Below, piece by piece: positions 1 through 6,947 of a DNA stretch of 64,000 bases. The notes under the pieces were generated by a model. It made no database searches, had not been told where the DNA came from, and worked only from the letters and a program-made list of their open reading frames with translations. Both the position numbers and the translations under genes were made by a program. Position 1 is the first letter of the stretch, and the number at the start of each line of letters is the position of its first letter. The stretch is from Cedecea sp000277545 (GTDB lineage: Bacteria > Pseudomonadota > Gammaproteobacteria > Enterobacterales > Enterobacteriaceae): NCBI GenBank assembly GCA_050847315.1, contig CP193791.1; one strand, 5' to 3'.

Positions 1-264
1 GCAACCACTGCTGTGGCTTTGTCGCGTGAGCATGGTTCTCAGGCATCAACGGTAGCCGCCGAGAAGATGACCGAGGCGAAAGCGGCCGGCAAGAAGAAGC
101 TGACCCGTAATGCGGCAATGCCGAAATTCAGCTCTGCCAAGGCCATGGCGTTCATTCAGGCGATAGCTGATGCAGATACTGAGGTTTCAATCCCGCAACC
201 GGCTGAAGCTATCCTGGCTGAATATCGCGAGTTTATGAAGAAAGCAGGGTGGGAGGATTCATGA
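1..264 (+). CDS. Hypothetical phage protein, C-terminal part (runs off left edge)
   Basis: An open frame enters from base 1 and stops at 264. A GTG at 13 could be a start, but the frame stays open to the edge, so the gene probably begins outside the window. The visible part is Ala/Lys-rich and has no motif I recognise. It lies immediately upstream of the O-type replication gene, whose ATG overlaps its stop (ATGA), so the two are probably translationally coupled. The position corresponds to that of cII or another early gene in lambdoid phages, but it does not look like lambda CII. Confidence 0.6.
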   Translation, partial: ATTAVALSREHGSQASTVAAEKMTEAKAAGKKKLTRNAAMPKFSSAKAMAFIQAIADADTEVSIPQPAEAILAEYREFMKKAGWEDS

Positions 265-1076
265 ATACAGCAGAGTTAATCAGATTCCCGGGCCCTGAAC
301 CGGGGCAACAGGAGCGAAGAGTGGCAGACACAGACGATGGCTACACCCGTCTGGCAAACGAGCTACTGGAAGAGCTTATAGGGGCTAACCTGACTCGAAA
401 TCAGGCCAAGGTAGCCTTTGCAGTTTGCCGGAAAACTTACGGCTTCAACAAGAAAACGGATCGGATTGCTGATAGCCAGATAGGCCAGTTAACGAGGCTG
501 CCAAGGCAGAAGGTTAACAAGGCTAAAAACGAACTTATCGCCATGAAAGTTCTAATAAAAGATGGGCTGGCAATTGGGCCAAACAAAAACTTGTCTGAGT
601 GGGAAGTACCGGAGTGTCACCAAGATAGTGTCACTGTCACCAAATCAGTGACAAAAAGTGTCACCAAAACAGTGACAGCCCTGTCACCAAAACAGGGACA
701 CACAAAAGACACTATTACAAAAGACAAGAAAGACAATATTACCCCCCTTAATCCCCCTGAGGGGAAAGTTAAAAAATTCGACCCATCCGAAATTGATATT
801 CCAGACTGGCTTAGCAGAGACGCATGGCTTGAGTGGGTTCAGTACCGTAGGCAGAGCAAGAAGCCAATCAAAACGGCCATCACCGTTACCAAAGCCTTCA
901 ACCTGCTGAAAGAGTGTTTTGACGAAGGCCATGACCCGGCCGAGGTAATCAACACCAGTATCGCAAATGGCTATCAGGGGCTGTTCAAGCCCAAGTACCC
1001 CAGCCGAAGCCAGCCGCCAACTGCCAATCAAACACCTCACTGGAACAGCCCTGAAGGCTGGAAGGACTTCATATGA
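261..1076 (+). CDS. O: Phage replication protein O-like (origin-binding initiator)
   Basis: A 271-residue protein whose N-terminal ~100 residues fit the phage replication protein O family (winged-helix DNA binding; 'TRNQAKVAFAVCRKTYGFNKK' region). The family binds iterons at the phage origin and loads the replisome together with P. The ATG at 261 is preferred over an upstream GTG at 249 because GGGAGG sits just before it. The middle of the gene (615-700) contains four 19-bp repeats, so the origin is inside the gene as in lambda. They make the protein repetitive there (SVTKSVTK). The next gene, P, begins at an ATGA overlap. Confidence 0.88.
   Translation: MNTAELIRFPGPEPGQQERRVADTDDGYTRLANELLEELIGANLTRNQAKVAFAVCRKTYGFNKKTDRIADSQIGQLTRLPRQKVNKAKNELIAMKVLIKDGLAIGPNKNLSEWEVPECHQDSVTVTKSVTKSVTKTVTALSPKQGHTKDTITKDKKDNITPLNPPEGKVKKFDPSEIDIPDWLSRDAWLEWVQYRRQSKKPIKTAITVTKAFNLLKECFDEGHDPAEVINTSIANGYQGLFKPKYPSRSQPPTANQTPHWNSPEGWKDFI
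615..745 (+). other. Probable phage replication origin: four iterons plus AT-rich tract
   Basis: Four imperfect palindromic 19-bp copies occur at 615-633, 635-653, 659-677 and 682-700, with consensus TGTCACCAAAACAGTGACA. A purine/AT-rich tract (about 703-740) follows, which would suit duplex unwinding. The arrangement of iterons inside the O gene next to an AT-rich tract matches lambda ori. Origin activity is inferred from position and structure. Confidence 0.75.
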
Positions 1077-1837
1077 GCCTGCAACTCGTAGAGGCGATTA
1101 ATAACCGCGACGGTGCCGCTATGGCGCGTATGGCTGGCGGTAATTACGAGCCTGACAAAGTTATCACCAGCGAGGCTGAATCGCTGGTTGACTCGCTATT
1201 CCGTCAGCTTAAACAAATCTTCCCGGCTGCAGTCAGTACAAGCCTGAAGAGCGAGGCTGACGAGAAGACCACTAAGCGCCAGTGGATCGCCGCCTTCGCT
1301 GAGAACGGCATTAAAACGCGAGAGCAACTGTCTGCCGGTGTTCGCCATGCGCGAGCAAGTAACTCCGACTTCTGGCCGTCGCCGGGAAAGTTCATCTCCT
1401 GGTGCAAAGACAGCTCGATGGTGCTGGGTGTCACGCTGGAAGACGTCATGTCGGAGTTTCACCGCTACGCTCGCGAGAAGGGCATGCACTCAGGAGGCGC
1501 AGAGCGATTCCCCTGGTCGAAGCCTGTCATGTACTGGATTGTTTGTGACACACGTCGGGCGATGTACCAGCGGCAGCTGAGCGAAAGCGAGGTCGAGAAG
1601 TACGCCAGTAAGCAACTGGAAGAGTGGTCGAAAAAGGTATCGGCAGGTCAGCCAATTCCTGACCCGGTAGCCAGCCTTGAGCAGAAACGAGAAGTCATGC
1701 AGACGGCAAACTTCACCACGAAAGACGATGGGAAGATGCACTACATGCCGAACGCCGCAGTGCTAGGCTCGGTGACGCCTGCCACGTGGCTGTTCGAGGA
1801 ATACAAACGGCGCAAGGCCAACGGTCTGATTAAGTAA
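1073..1837 (+). CDS. P: Phage replication protein P-like (helicase loader)
   Basis: A 254-residue protein recognisable as the lambda P family, including the conserved 'FWPSPGKFISWC' stretch. Lambda P captures host DnaB helicase and delivers it to O bound at the origin. It starts within the stop codon of the O gene. Downstream comes a ren-like gene, as in lambda (O-P-ren). No lesion is visible. Confidence 0.88.
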   Translation: MSLQLVEAINNRDGAAMARMAGGNYEPDKVITSEAESLVDSLFRQLKQIFPAAVSTSLKSEADEKTTKRQWIAAFAENGIKTREQLSAGVRHARASNSDFWPSPGKFISWCKDSSMVLGVTLEDVMSEFHRYAREKGMHSGGAERFPWSKPVMYWIVCDTRRAMYQRQLSESEVEKYASKQLEEWSKKVSAGQPIPDPVASLEQKREVMQTANFTTKDDGKMHYMPNAAVLGSVTPATWLFEEYKRRKANGLIK

Positions 1838-1849
1838 TCAGGAGGAATC

Positions 1850-2218
1850 ATGAGCAAGAAAATCAGCTTCAACTACCGCATATGGGAATGGTTATCCCGG
1901 AACCCTGACCAGAAGCAGGGAGCCATTGTCGCAGAGTTCGGCATCAACCTGACAACGATAGCATCAGCGCTCGTTAAGCTGCTCTGTCGTGGATGTATCG
2001 AGCGCAGTGGAGAGAAGTGGCAGTAGACCTACGCAGCAACGGATGTGGCACCGCAGAAGTACGGTCGTGTGAAGCCGGATTATCGGACAGAGTACGGACA
2101 GATGGTTACTGTCGATAGCAGCGCAGGAAACACCATATTCGACGAGTGCCGCCAGAACTGGAGCGGATATCAGATTAACAAGATGCTTGAAGGAGTGCGG
2201 GCATATGGCCGGATTTAA
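1850..2218 (+). pseudogene. ren-like gene interrupted by an in-frame amber (TAG) codon
   Basis: Starts at ATG 1850 behind a strong AGGAGG. After 58 codons TAG occurs at 2024-2026, but the same frame stays open to TAA at 2216-2218. From memory, both halves resemble lambda Ren: the amber follows 'GEKW' where lambda has KVWRT, and the distal half contains FDECRQ where lambda has FKECRQ. The position straight after P is that of ren. Either this is a nonsense-mutated pseudogene, or the protein is made in amber-suppressing hosts or as a 58-residue winged-helix-like short form. Ren helps lambda avoid Rex exclusion. Confidence 0.65.
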
Positions 2219-2238
2219 ATCCAGCCAAACGTTAAACG

Positions 2239-2904
2239 TTACTGCTCTTTCGGTTTATTTTGCCGCGCTGCAACCATGGATGGAAGCGTAAAAGAATAAA
2301 TCATAAATACTTCAGTGAAACTAATCATCTGATTAGCTTCTTCTTCTGAAAACTCTTCATCAGAATGCACCGCTCCATTTGAGTCCATTCGAACGATATG
2401 CGCCCAATCTTTCATTTGCTCAGTAATTTTACCCTTCGCGTACAGCATTGAAATGCGTTGAGAGAGCTGTTCGTTTTTTGAATCCTCGCCAAGAATTTCT
2501 CGTGTCGAAATATCTAAAACCTTGCGACATAGCATTACTGATGTCTCATACCTCTGTCGCTGAAAGTTATCTTTCGCTTCGATGAAAAACTTGGCTGCGC
2601 GAATAGGGGTATCATTTGGAGCAGAATGAGACCTGGATTCAGGATAAACGTTCAACAGCGTGAACATTGGATCACCTGGAATACTAACGTTTACATTATC
2701 GCTCATTTTAGATGCTTGGAATGGTCCTCCAGTCCCGATTCCGTGAGCTTCAACTTCTGCTATTAAGCTTTTTTCACAACTTCTACAGTAAAACGCCACA
2801 TCATATATTGAGGAGTTACCCTTCCTCTTTTCAGCAAATGCTTGAATCACTGCATTTTCTCTTAGGCAGTGAGGGCAATTAATATCAATAGTGAGGATTC
2901 CCAT
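2239..2904 (-). CDS. DUF4145-domain protein, antisense insertion in the nin region
   Basis: A 221-residue protein with an N-terminal zinc-ribbon-like part (CPHC near residue 10 and CRSC near 50) and a C-terminal domain resembling DUF4145 (region around 'AAKFFIEAKDNFQRQRYETS'). DUF4145 is often found in restriction and defence contexts, but its function here is unknown. It is transcribed against the early operon, as expected for a moron. The ATG at 2904 overlaps head-to-head with the ATG of the plus-strand gene at 2903. A TTG at 2928 is an alternative start. Confidence 0.72.
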   Translation of the reverse strand: MGILTIDINCPHCLRENAVIQAFAEKRKGNSSIYDVAFYCRSCEKSLIAEVEAHGIGTGGPFQASKMSDNVNVSIPGDPMFTLLNVYPESRSHSAPNDTPIRAAKFFIEAKDNFQRQRYETSVMLCRKVLDISTREILGEDSKNEQLSQRISMLYAKGKITEQMKDWAHIVRMDSNGAVHSDEEFSEEEANQMISFTEVFMIYSFTLPSMVAARQNKPKEQ

Positions 2905-3088
2905 GAGTATTTCCCATTTGGCTGACAATATCCAAGAAGCGCTGTCCAGCGCAGATAGACCTGAGTTTACCCTTATGCAACGATATGAAACATCAAGCAG
3001 TGAACAAAAAATATCTTATGTATGTGCACTGATAGGAAAAATGATAGAGCTGGATAGAATGCTTAAATGCAAAGTTCCGAGAAAGTGA
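2903..3088 (+). CDS. Hypothetical phage nin-region protein
   Basis: A 61-residue protein with no recognised domain. GAGGA lies upstream of ATG 2903. It is immediately followed by the DUF1367 gene (3 nt gap), consistent with membership of the nin operon. Its start codon overlaps the divergent start of the DUF4145 gene in the palindrome CATG. Confidence 0.55.
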   Translation: MSISHLADNIQEALSSADRPEFTLMQRYETSSSEQKISYVCALIGKMIELDRMLKCKVPRK

Positions 3089-3091
3089 AAA

Positions 3092-3541
3092 ATGCAAATC
3101 GACCTGGTTAAACACCCAGGCGGCGTATTCTCTCCAGCACATGAAACAGACCTCGAAAGACTCCAGCGATTCAAGAACGGTGAAACCTACACCGCCGAGA
3201 TAAAGCTAACCCGCCGACCGGCATTTCACCGAAAGATGTTCGCCTTCTTCAACTTCTGCTTTGCGCATTGGAGCGCCGAAAGGACGCCTCTCGCTAACGC
3301 AGATGAAGCCACCCAGTTTAACCGATTCAGGAAGGACTTAACCATCCTGGCGGGATTCTATGAGCAAACGATGAGGCTTAACGGTGATATCAGGACGGAG
3401 GCCAAGAGTCTGGCATACGCCAACATGGACGCTGATGAGTTCGAGCGCTGTTACAAGTCGATGATTAACGCCGCCATTAAACACGTATTCGCCGGCACTA
3501 AAGACCAGCAGATACTCAACCAACTACAGAGCTACTTCTGA
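3092..3541 (+). CDS. DUF1367 family phage protein
   Basis: A 149-residue protein resembling the DUF1367 family found in nin regions of lambdoid prophages. Its biochemical role is not established. The region around 'RRPAFHRKMFAFFNFCF' is characteristic. It does not resemble NinB, which is often annotated at this position. Flanking nin-type genes on the same strand are tightly packed. Confidence 0.72.
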   Translation: MQIDLVKHPGGVFSPAHETDLERLQRFKNGETYTAEIKLTRRPAFHRKMFAFFNFCFAHWSAERTPLANADEATQFNRFRKDLTILAGFYEQTMRLNGDIRTEAKSLAYANMDADEFERCYKSMINAAIKHVFAGTKDQQILNQLQSYF

Positions 3542-3548
3542 GGAGAGC

Positions 3549-3749
3549 ATGCATAAAACATGGTTTCTCCACCACGACCTCACAACAGCCGAAGCAGACG
3601 AACTAATCCACCGCTACACCCTCCGCAACGTTCAAACCGAAAAGACACTAAGCGCCGATCCGAGATATTGGAACGTGGCCGCGCTTTTGCCTGAGGGAAG
3701 GACGGAGCCGAGAGTAGACAAAACATATCAGCAGAGGTGCTGGCAATGA
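3549..3749 (+). CDS. Hypothetical phage protein
   Basis: A 66-residue protein preceded by AGGAGA at a proper distance. It starts 8 nt after the DUF1367 stop and overlaps the next gene by 4 nt, so it is probably a genuine nin-operon gene. No recognised domain. Confidence 0.6.
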   Translation: MHKTWFLHHDLTTAEADELIHRYTLRNVQTEKTLSADPRYWNVAALLPEGRTEPRVDKTYQQRCWQ

Positions 3750-3937
3750 CGCTATCAGAGGAACAAATAACCGACTACGAACGCAACAGCAACACAGCAG
3801 CTGGTCTATGTGCTGGTTGTGCAAAGGTGCTTGAAGATGACGAAATCCACTGCTGTAACGAGTGCGCGAGTGATGCGTACATTGAAACCGGGAAGAAGGG
3901 AGTGAAGAGAGATGAGGCAGACGCGCCGACACTGTAA
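3746..3937 (+). CDS. Small Cys-rich (zinc-ribbon-like) phage protein
   Basis: A 63-residue protein containing CAGC and, about 16 residues later, a CCNEC cluster, which suggests a single zinc site. Start ATG 3746 overlaps the upstream stop (ATGA). It overlaps ninG downstream by 26 nt. Function unknown; a similar small zinc protein is common just before ninG in lambdoid phages. Confidence 0.6.
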   Translation: MTLSEEQITDYERNSNTAAGLCAGCAKVLEDDEIHCCNECASDAYIETGKKGVKRDEADAPTL

Positions 3938-4520
3938 AAACGAATCCTGCCGTGAATGGTTCCACCCCAAATTCAGCAACCAGTGGTGGTGCTCTCCAGA
4001 TTGCGGAACGGTAGTCGCGATGGAGCGACGAAGCCGGGAAAGAGATAACGCTGAGAAAGCAGCCGACAAGAAACGACGAAGAGAGGAACAGAAAGACAAA
4101 CTGAAAGTTAGAAAGCTCGCCTTAAAGCCCCGCAGTTACTGGATTAAACAAGCCCAACAAGCAGTAAACACCTTCATCAGAGAAAGAGACCGCGACTTGC
4201 CATGCATCTCGTGCGGAACGTTCACGTCTGCTCAGTGGGATGCCGGCCATTACCGGACGACTGCTGCGGCACCTCAACTCCGATTTGATGAGCGGAATAT
4301 TCACCGGCAGTGCGTCGTGTGCAACCAGCACAAGAGCGGGAACCTGGTGCCGTATCGCGTTGAGCTAATCGAGCGCATCGGCATAGAGCGGGTAGAGGCG
4401 ATTGAGTCCGACCATAAGCGCCACCGCTGGACCACAGAAGAGTGCCAGACAATCAAGGCGAAGTATCAGCAGAAAACCAAAGAGCTAATAGCCTCACGGG
4501 AGGGTTCATGTGCAGCGTAA
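3912..4520 (+). CDS. ninG: NinG recombination protein
   Basis: A 202-residue protein of the lambda NinG (Rap) family, a structure-specific endonuclease that resolves recombination intermediates in Red-type recombination. Visible features are an N-terminal Cys-rich part, a charged Arg/Lys/Glu coiled stretch around residues 35-75, and a C-terminal HNH-like zinc region with CISCG and, about 40 residues later, CVVCNQHKSGN. Length is typical. It is followed by an overlapping small gene and ninH. Confidence 0.88.
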   Translation: MRQTRRHCKNESCREWFHPKFSNQWWCSPDCGTVVAMERRSRERDNAEKAADKKRRREEQKDKLKVRKLALKPRSYWIKQAQQAVNTFIRERDRDLPCISCGTFTSAQWDAGHYRTTAAAPQLRFDERNIHRQCVVCNQHKSGNLVPYRVELIERIGIERVEAIESDHKRHRWTTEECQTIKAKYQQKTKELIASREGSCAA

Positions 4521-4690
4521 TCAGCATTGACGAGAAACAAAAGCAGATAGCAAAAGATCGGCGCAAGCTGGCTCGGGTCAGAGAGGTTATCGACGAGCAC
4601 CATCGGTCACTGTCGAATTTATACGAGGCTGAGCGAGAGTTGGTTAACAGGCTAGGTGACAATAAGCCAACGGGAGGCGACGCCGCATGA
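4508..4690 (+). CDS. Hypothetical phage protein, coiled-coil-like
   Basis: A 60-residue charged protein likely to form a helix (region DEKQKQIAKDRRKLARVREV). ATG 4508 is chosen because GGGAGG precedes it. It overlaps ninG at its start and ninH at its end (ATGA). Function unknown. Confidence 0.58.
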   Translation: MCSVISIDEKQKQIAKDRRKLARVREVIDEHHRSLSNLYEAERELVNRLGDNKPTGGDAA

Positions 4691-4893
4691 CTATCGAAGT
4701 TAAAACAATTCCTGACTATCTGGTGTTAGCGAGAGGCAATCAGGCAGAGGTAGCGCGACAGTTGGAATGTGCTCGCGGAACTATCGGCAAGTATGCGCGT
4801 GACACCAAAGGTCAGCTTCATGCTGTGGTCGGTGGTGTCCTGATGGTTGCACATGGCGGTCGTGGTAAGCGCCGATGGAAGGAGAGAGCATGA
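4687..4893 (+). CDS. ninH: NinH, Fis-like small DNA-binding protein
   Basis: A 68-residue protein closely similar in layout to lambda NinH: 'VKTIPDYLV', 'GNQAEVARQL' and the C-terminal 'GVLMVAHGGRG' are recognisable. The middle forms a helix-turn-helix (AEVARQLECARGTIGKYAR). The family is predicted to bind DNA. It sits between ninG and Q, as in lambda, with 4-nt overlaps on both sides. Confidence 0.85.
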   Translation: MTIEVKTIPDYLVLARGNQAEVARQLECARGTIGKYARDTKGQLHAVVGGVLMVAHGGRGKRRWKERA

Positions 4894-5651
4894 ACCTTGA
4901 AAACGCAGTCAAATTCCACTTCGCGAAGTCCAGCCAGATAAATGACACCCCACGCTCCACCTCATCAGAAACTTTGACCGGTACTGATGTGATGGCAGCA
5001 ATGGGGTTAACTCAGAATCGCGCCGCAATGGGTTACAGCGCTTTTCTCGGGAAGATGGGAATCAGCAAGCATGACAGTGAAAGGGCGATCACCCTGTTAA
5101 CGGAACGCGCTCTAAAACATTGCGACAAGGTTGCAGCCTTACGCAAGCTCGAAAGCGATATTAAGCCAAAGGTAATGCAAATCCTCGCAATTTACGCATA
5201 TGCGGATTATTCCCGCAGCGCGGCGAGTACGATGGAGTGTGATTGCTGCAGCGGCACCGGTTTTATCGATGCGGAAGTGTTCACGATGAAAACCTCTGGC
5301 TGGGGTCAGTGTGAAATCAAAGAGACTGCCAGGGTGCTATGCCATAAGTGTAAAGGGAAAGGCGTTATCAGCACGGCATGCAGCGACTGTAAAGGGCGAG
5401 GTAAGTCTATGGACGAAAAGCTTACAAAGGAGCAAGGTGTTCCGGTAATCGGAAACTGTAAGCGCTGCAATGGCCGGGGATATGAGCGCATACCCTCTAC
5501 GGACGCCCACAACGCCATTTGCGAGATAACCGAAAGCATTTCACTGGATACGTGGAAGAAGAGCGTGAAACCGTTCTACGACGACTTATCGCTTGAGCTG
5601 GATATCCAGGAGGCTTATGCAGACCGGGCGCTCAAGACGGCAACACAATAG
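4890..5651 (+). CDS. Q: Late antitermination protein Q (zinc-motif type)
   Basis: A 253-residue protein of the phage antiterminator family with DnaJ-like cysteines. Four CxxCxGxG motifs are visible: CDCCSGTG, CHKCKGKG, CSDCKGRG and CKRCNGRG, grouped between residues ~115 and ~210. Q binds near the late promoter and converts RNA polymerase to a terminator-resistant form so that the lysis and head/tail genes are read. ATG 4890 overlaps the ninH stop and has AAGGAGAG upstream. The late promoter region follows directly. Confidence 0.85.
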   Translation: MNLENAVKFHFAKSSQINDTPRSTSSETLTGTDVMAAMGLTQNRAAMGYSAFLGKMGISKHDSERAITLLTERALKHCDKVAALRKLESDIKPKVMQILAIYAYADYSRSAASTMECDCCSGTGFIDAEVFTMKTSGWGQCEIKETARVLCHKCKGKGVISTACSDCKGRGKSMDEKLTKEQGVPVIGNCKRCNGRGYERIPSTDAHNAICEITESISLDTWKKSVKPFYDDLSLELDIQEAYADRALKTATQ

Positions 5652-5661
5652 TGAAAGATAA

Positions 5662-5690
5662 AATAGCTCACAAAGTTATAGTGAGCTATT
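5662..5690 (+). terminator. Hairpin after Q (10-bp perfect stem)
   Basis: The arms AATAGCTCAC and GTGAGCTATT pair perfectly around a 9-nt loop and are followed by TTACTTTT. It probably ends early-operon transcription just upstream of the late promoter. The U-tract is short, so efficiency is uncertain. Confidence 0.6.
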
Positions 5691-5735
5691 TACTTTTCCC
5701 GAAACTGTGTTAATCTCACTCTAACGATGGGTAAT
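5689..5735 (+). promoter_or_regulatory. Putative late promoter pR'
   Basis: TTTACT (5689-5694) and TAATCT (5711-5716) with 16-bp spacing could be the -35 and -10 elements. The following TAACGATGGGTAAT (about 5722-5735) resembles the initially transcribed region of lambda pR', where a sigma-dependent pause allows Q loading. The location, immediately downstream of Q and upstream of a terminator and the lysis genes, is as expected. Confidence 0.55.
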
Positions 5736-5798
5736 GCCGTTCGTTAAGCGGGAAATAAACAAAGTCTCGCGATTGCGGGTCGAAAGATTCCGCTAAGA

Positions 5799-5825
5799 GC
5801 CACTGGTTAACGCCGGTGGCTTTTT
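5799..5825 (+). terminator. Leader terminator (tR'-like)
   Basis: Stem GCCACTGG / CCGGTGGC with a 6-nt loop, followed by TTTTT. It lies ~70 nt downstream of the putative late start, the place of lambda tR', which blocks late transcription until Q acts. Confidence 0.72.
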
Positions 5826-5829
5826 GTTT

Positions 5830-6006
5830 TTATTTTTTAGAAAAAAGACCTATTACTCCACATGCTGCTGCTGCCACAGTAAGTCCAGCTGCCCAATGAT
5901 TTTCGCTATCAACTAACACAGGGATTTTTGTGCTTGTTGACAGAAACCACATTAAAGCAGCGGCCAAGCCAAACAATGCGGCTAAAACATACATAACCTT
6001 GCCCAT
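5830..6006 (-). CDS. Small two-helix membrane protein, antisense in the late leader
   Basis: A 58-residue protein with two likely membrane helices (VMYVLAALFGLAAALMWFL and AAGLTVAAAACGVIGLF). AAGGAA precedes ATG 6006 on the minus strand. It is transcribed against the late leader RNA. Function unknown; it could be a moron or an antiholin/exclusion-type membrane peptide. It has no homology I can recall. Confidence 0.45.
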   Translation of the reverse strand: MGKVMYVLAALFGLAAALMWFLSTSTKIPVLVDSENHWAAGLTVAAAACGVIGLFSKK

Positions 6007-6104
6007 AAGACATTCCTTTTCATTCAGTTTTAAATCCAACTCGGGATGTTATTAACAAAGTTGTTTAATAAAAACCTCCCAAAATCGGTAGCTTTTTGTT
6101 TTGT

Positions 6105-6166
6105 GCTCACCCCAAATCCCGGAACACCCTCATCCCTCTGTAGCGCATAGCGGTAACGGGGTGAGC
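6105..6166. repeat. Inverted repeat in the late leader
   Basis: GCTCACCCC (6105-6113) and GGGGTGAGC (6158-6166) are perfect 9-bp inverted repeats 44 nt apart, between the leader terminator and the holin gene. In late RNA they could form a long-range hairpin. No function is known. Confidence 0.5.
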
Positions 6167-6249
6167 GCAAACCAAAAACACTAAGCGCAATGCGCATTCA
6201 CTTTTCCCTTCAATAACACACAGCACAGCCCGTAAGCGGGAGGTGAGAG

Positions 6250-6465
6250 ATGTATCGCATGGACAAACTATCAACTGGCATTGCCTACGGTACTTCAGGA
6301 GGAGGTGCTGTCTTTTGGTTTAACAGGCTACTGGATAGCCATTCCCCGGAGCAGTGGGCGGCCATAGGCGTAATAGGCAGCTTGTTCTTTGGGCTTCTTA
6401 CCTGGTTAACTAGTCTCTATTTCAAAATCAAAGAAGACAGGTGCAAAGCTGCGCGAGGCGAATAA
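6250..6465 (+). CDS. S: Pinholin / antiholin (S21-like, dual start)
   Basis: A 71-residue protein closely resembling phage 21 holin S21 ('MDKLSTGIAYGTS' and 'SPEQWAAIGVIGSL' regions, C-terminal KAARGE). It has two membrane segments, the first of SAR type. Starts at ATG 6250 and at ATG 6259 give 71- and 68-residue forms, exactly as in S21, where the longer form is the antiholin. The extra residues here contain Arg, supplying the charge that holds the first segment in. GGGAGGTGAG precedes the starts. It forms small pinholes that trigger the SAR endolysin encoded next. Confidence 0.88.
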   Translation: MYRMDKLSTGIAYGTSGGGAVFWFNRLLDSHSPEQWAAIGVIGSLFFGLLTWLTSLYFKIKEDRCKAARGE

Positions 6466-6467
6466 GC

Positions 6468-6947
6468 ATGAATCCAGCACTGAGAAAAGCACTACTCGGC
6501 ATGTCAGGTGCTGGCGCAATAGCAATAGCCGGTACGATGCTGAACGATCTGGAAGGCGTTCGCTATACGCCGTATTACGACGTCGCCGGGATACTCACCG
6601 TTTGCTACGGCCATACGGGTGCCGACATTATCAAGAGCAAAACGTACTCACAGGCCGAATGCAAAGCGATGCTCGATAAAGACCTGCAGCCATTCGCTCA
6701 CTCCGTCGAACGCTCCGTGAAGGTGCCGACTAGCGAATATCAGAAAGCGGCGCTCATCAGTTTCAGCTACAACGTTGGGGTGGGAGCATTCGAGCGTTCT
6801 TCACTTCTACTCCAACTCAACGCTGGGAATTATCAGGCTGCGTGTGATGGCCTGCGACAGTGGACTTATGCCGGTGGCAAGCAGTGGAAAGGGCTCATGA
6901 ATCGGCGTGAGGTGGAGCGCGAGGTTTGCAACTGGAGCCAGAAATGA
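6468..6947 (+). CDS. R: SAR endolysin (GH24 lysozyme, R21-like)
   Basis: A 159-residue muramidase. The N-terminal hydrophobic SAR segment (ALLGMSGAGAIAIAGTML) is followed by the catalytic Glu in LEGVRY, Asp in YYDVAG and Thr in LTVCYGHTG, the E-8-D-5-T pattern of T4-type lysozymes. ATG 6468, 3 nt after the holin stop, is preferred over the longer frame from 6441 because it gives the SAR start. It is exported by Sec, tethered inactive in the inner membrane and activated on pinholin depolarisation. Confidence 0.9.
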   Translation: MNPALRKALLGMSGAGAIAIAGTMLNDLEGVRYTPYYDVAGILTVCYGHTGADIIKSKTYSQAECKAMLDKDLQPFAHSVERSVKVPTSEYQKAALISFSYNVGVGAFERSSLLLQLNAGNYQAACDGLRQWTYAGGKQWKGLMNRREVEREVCNWSQK

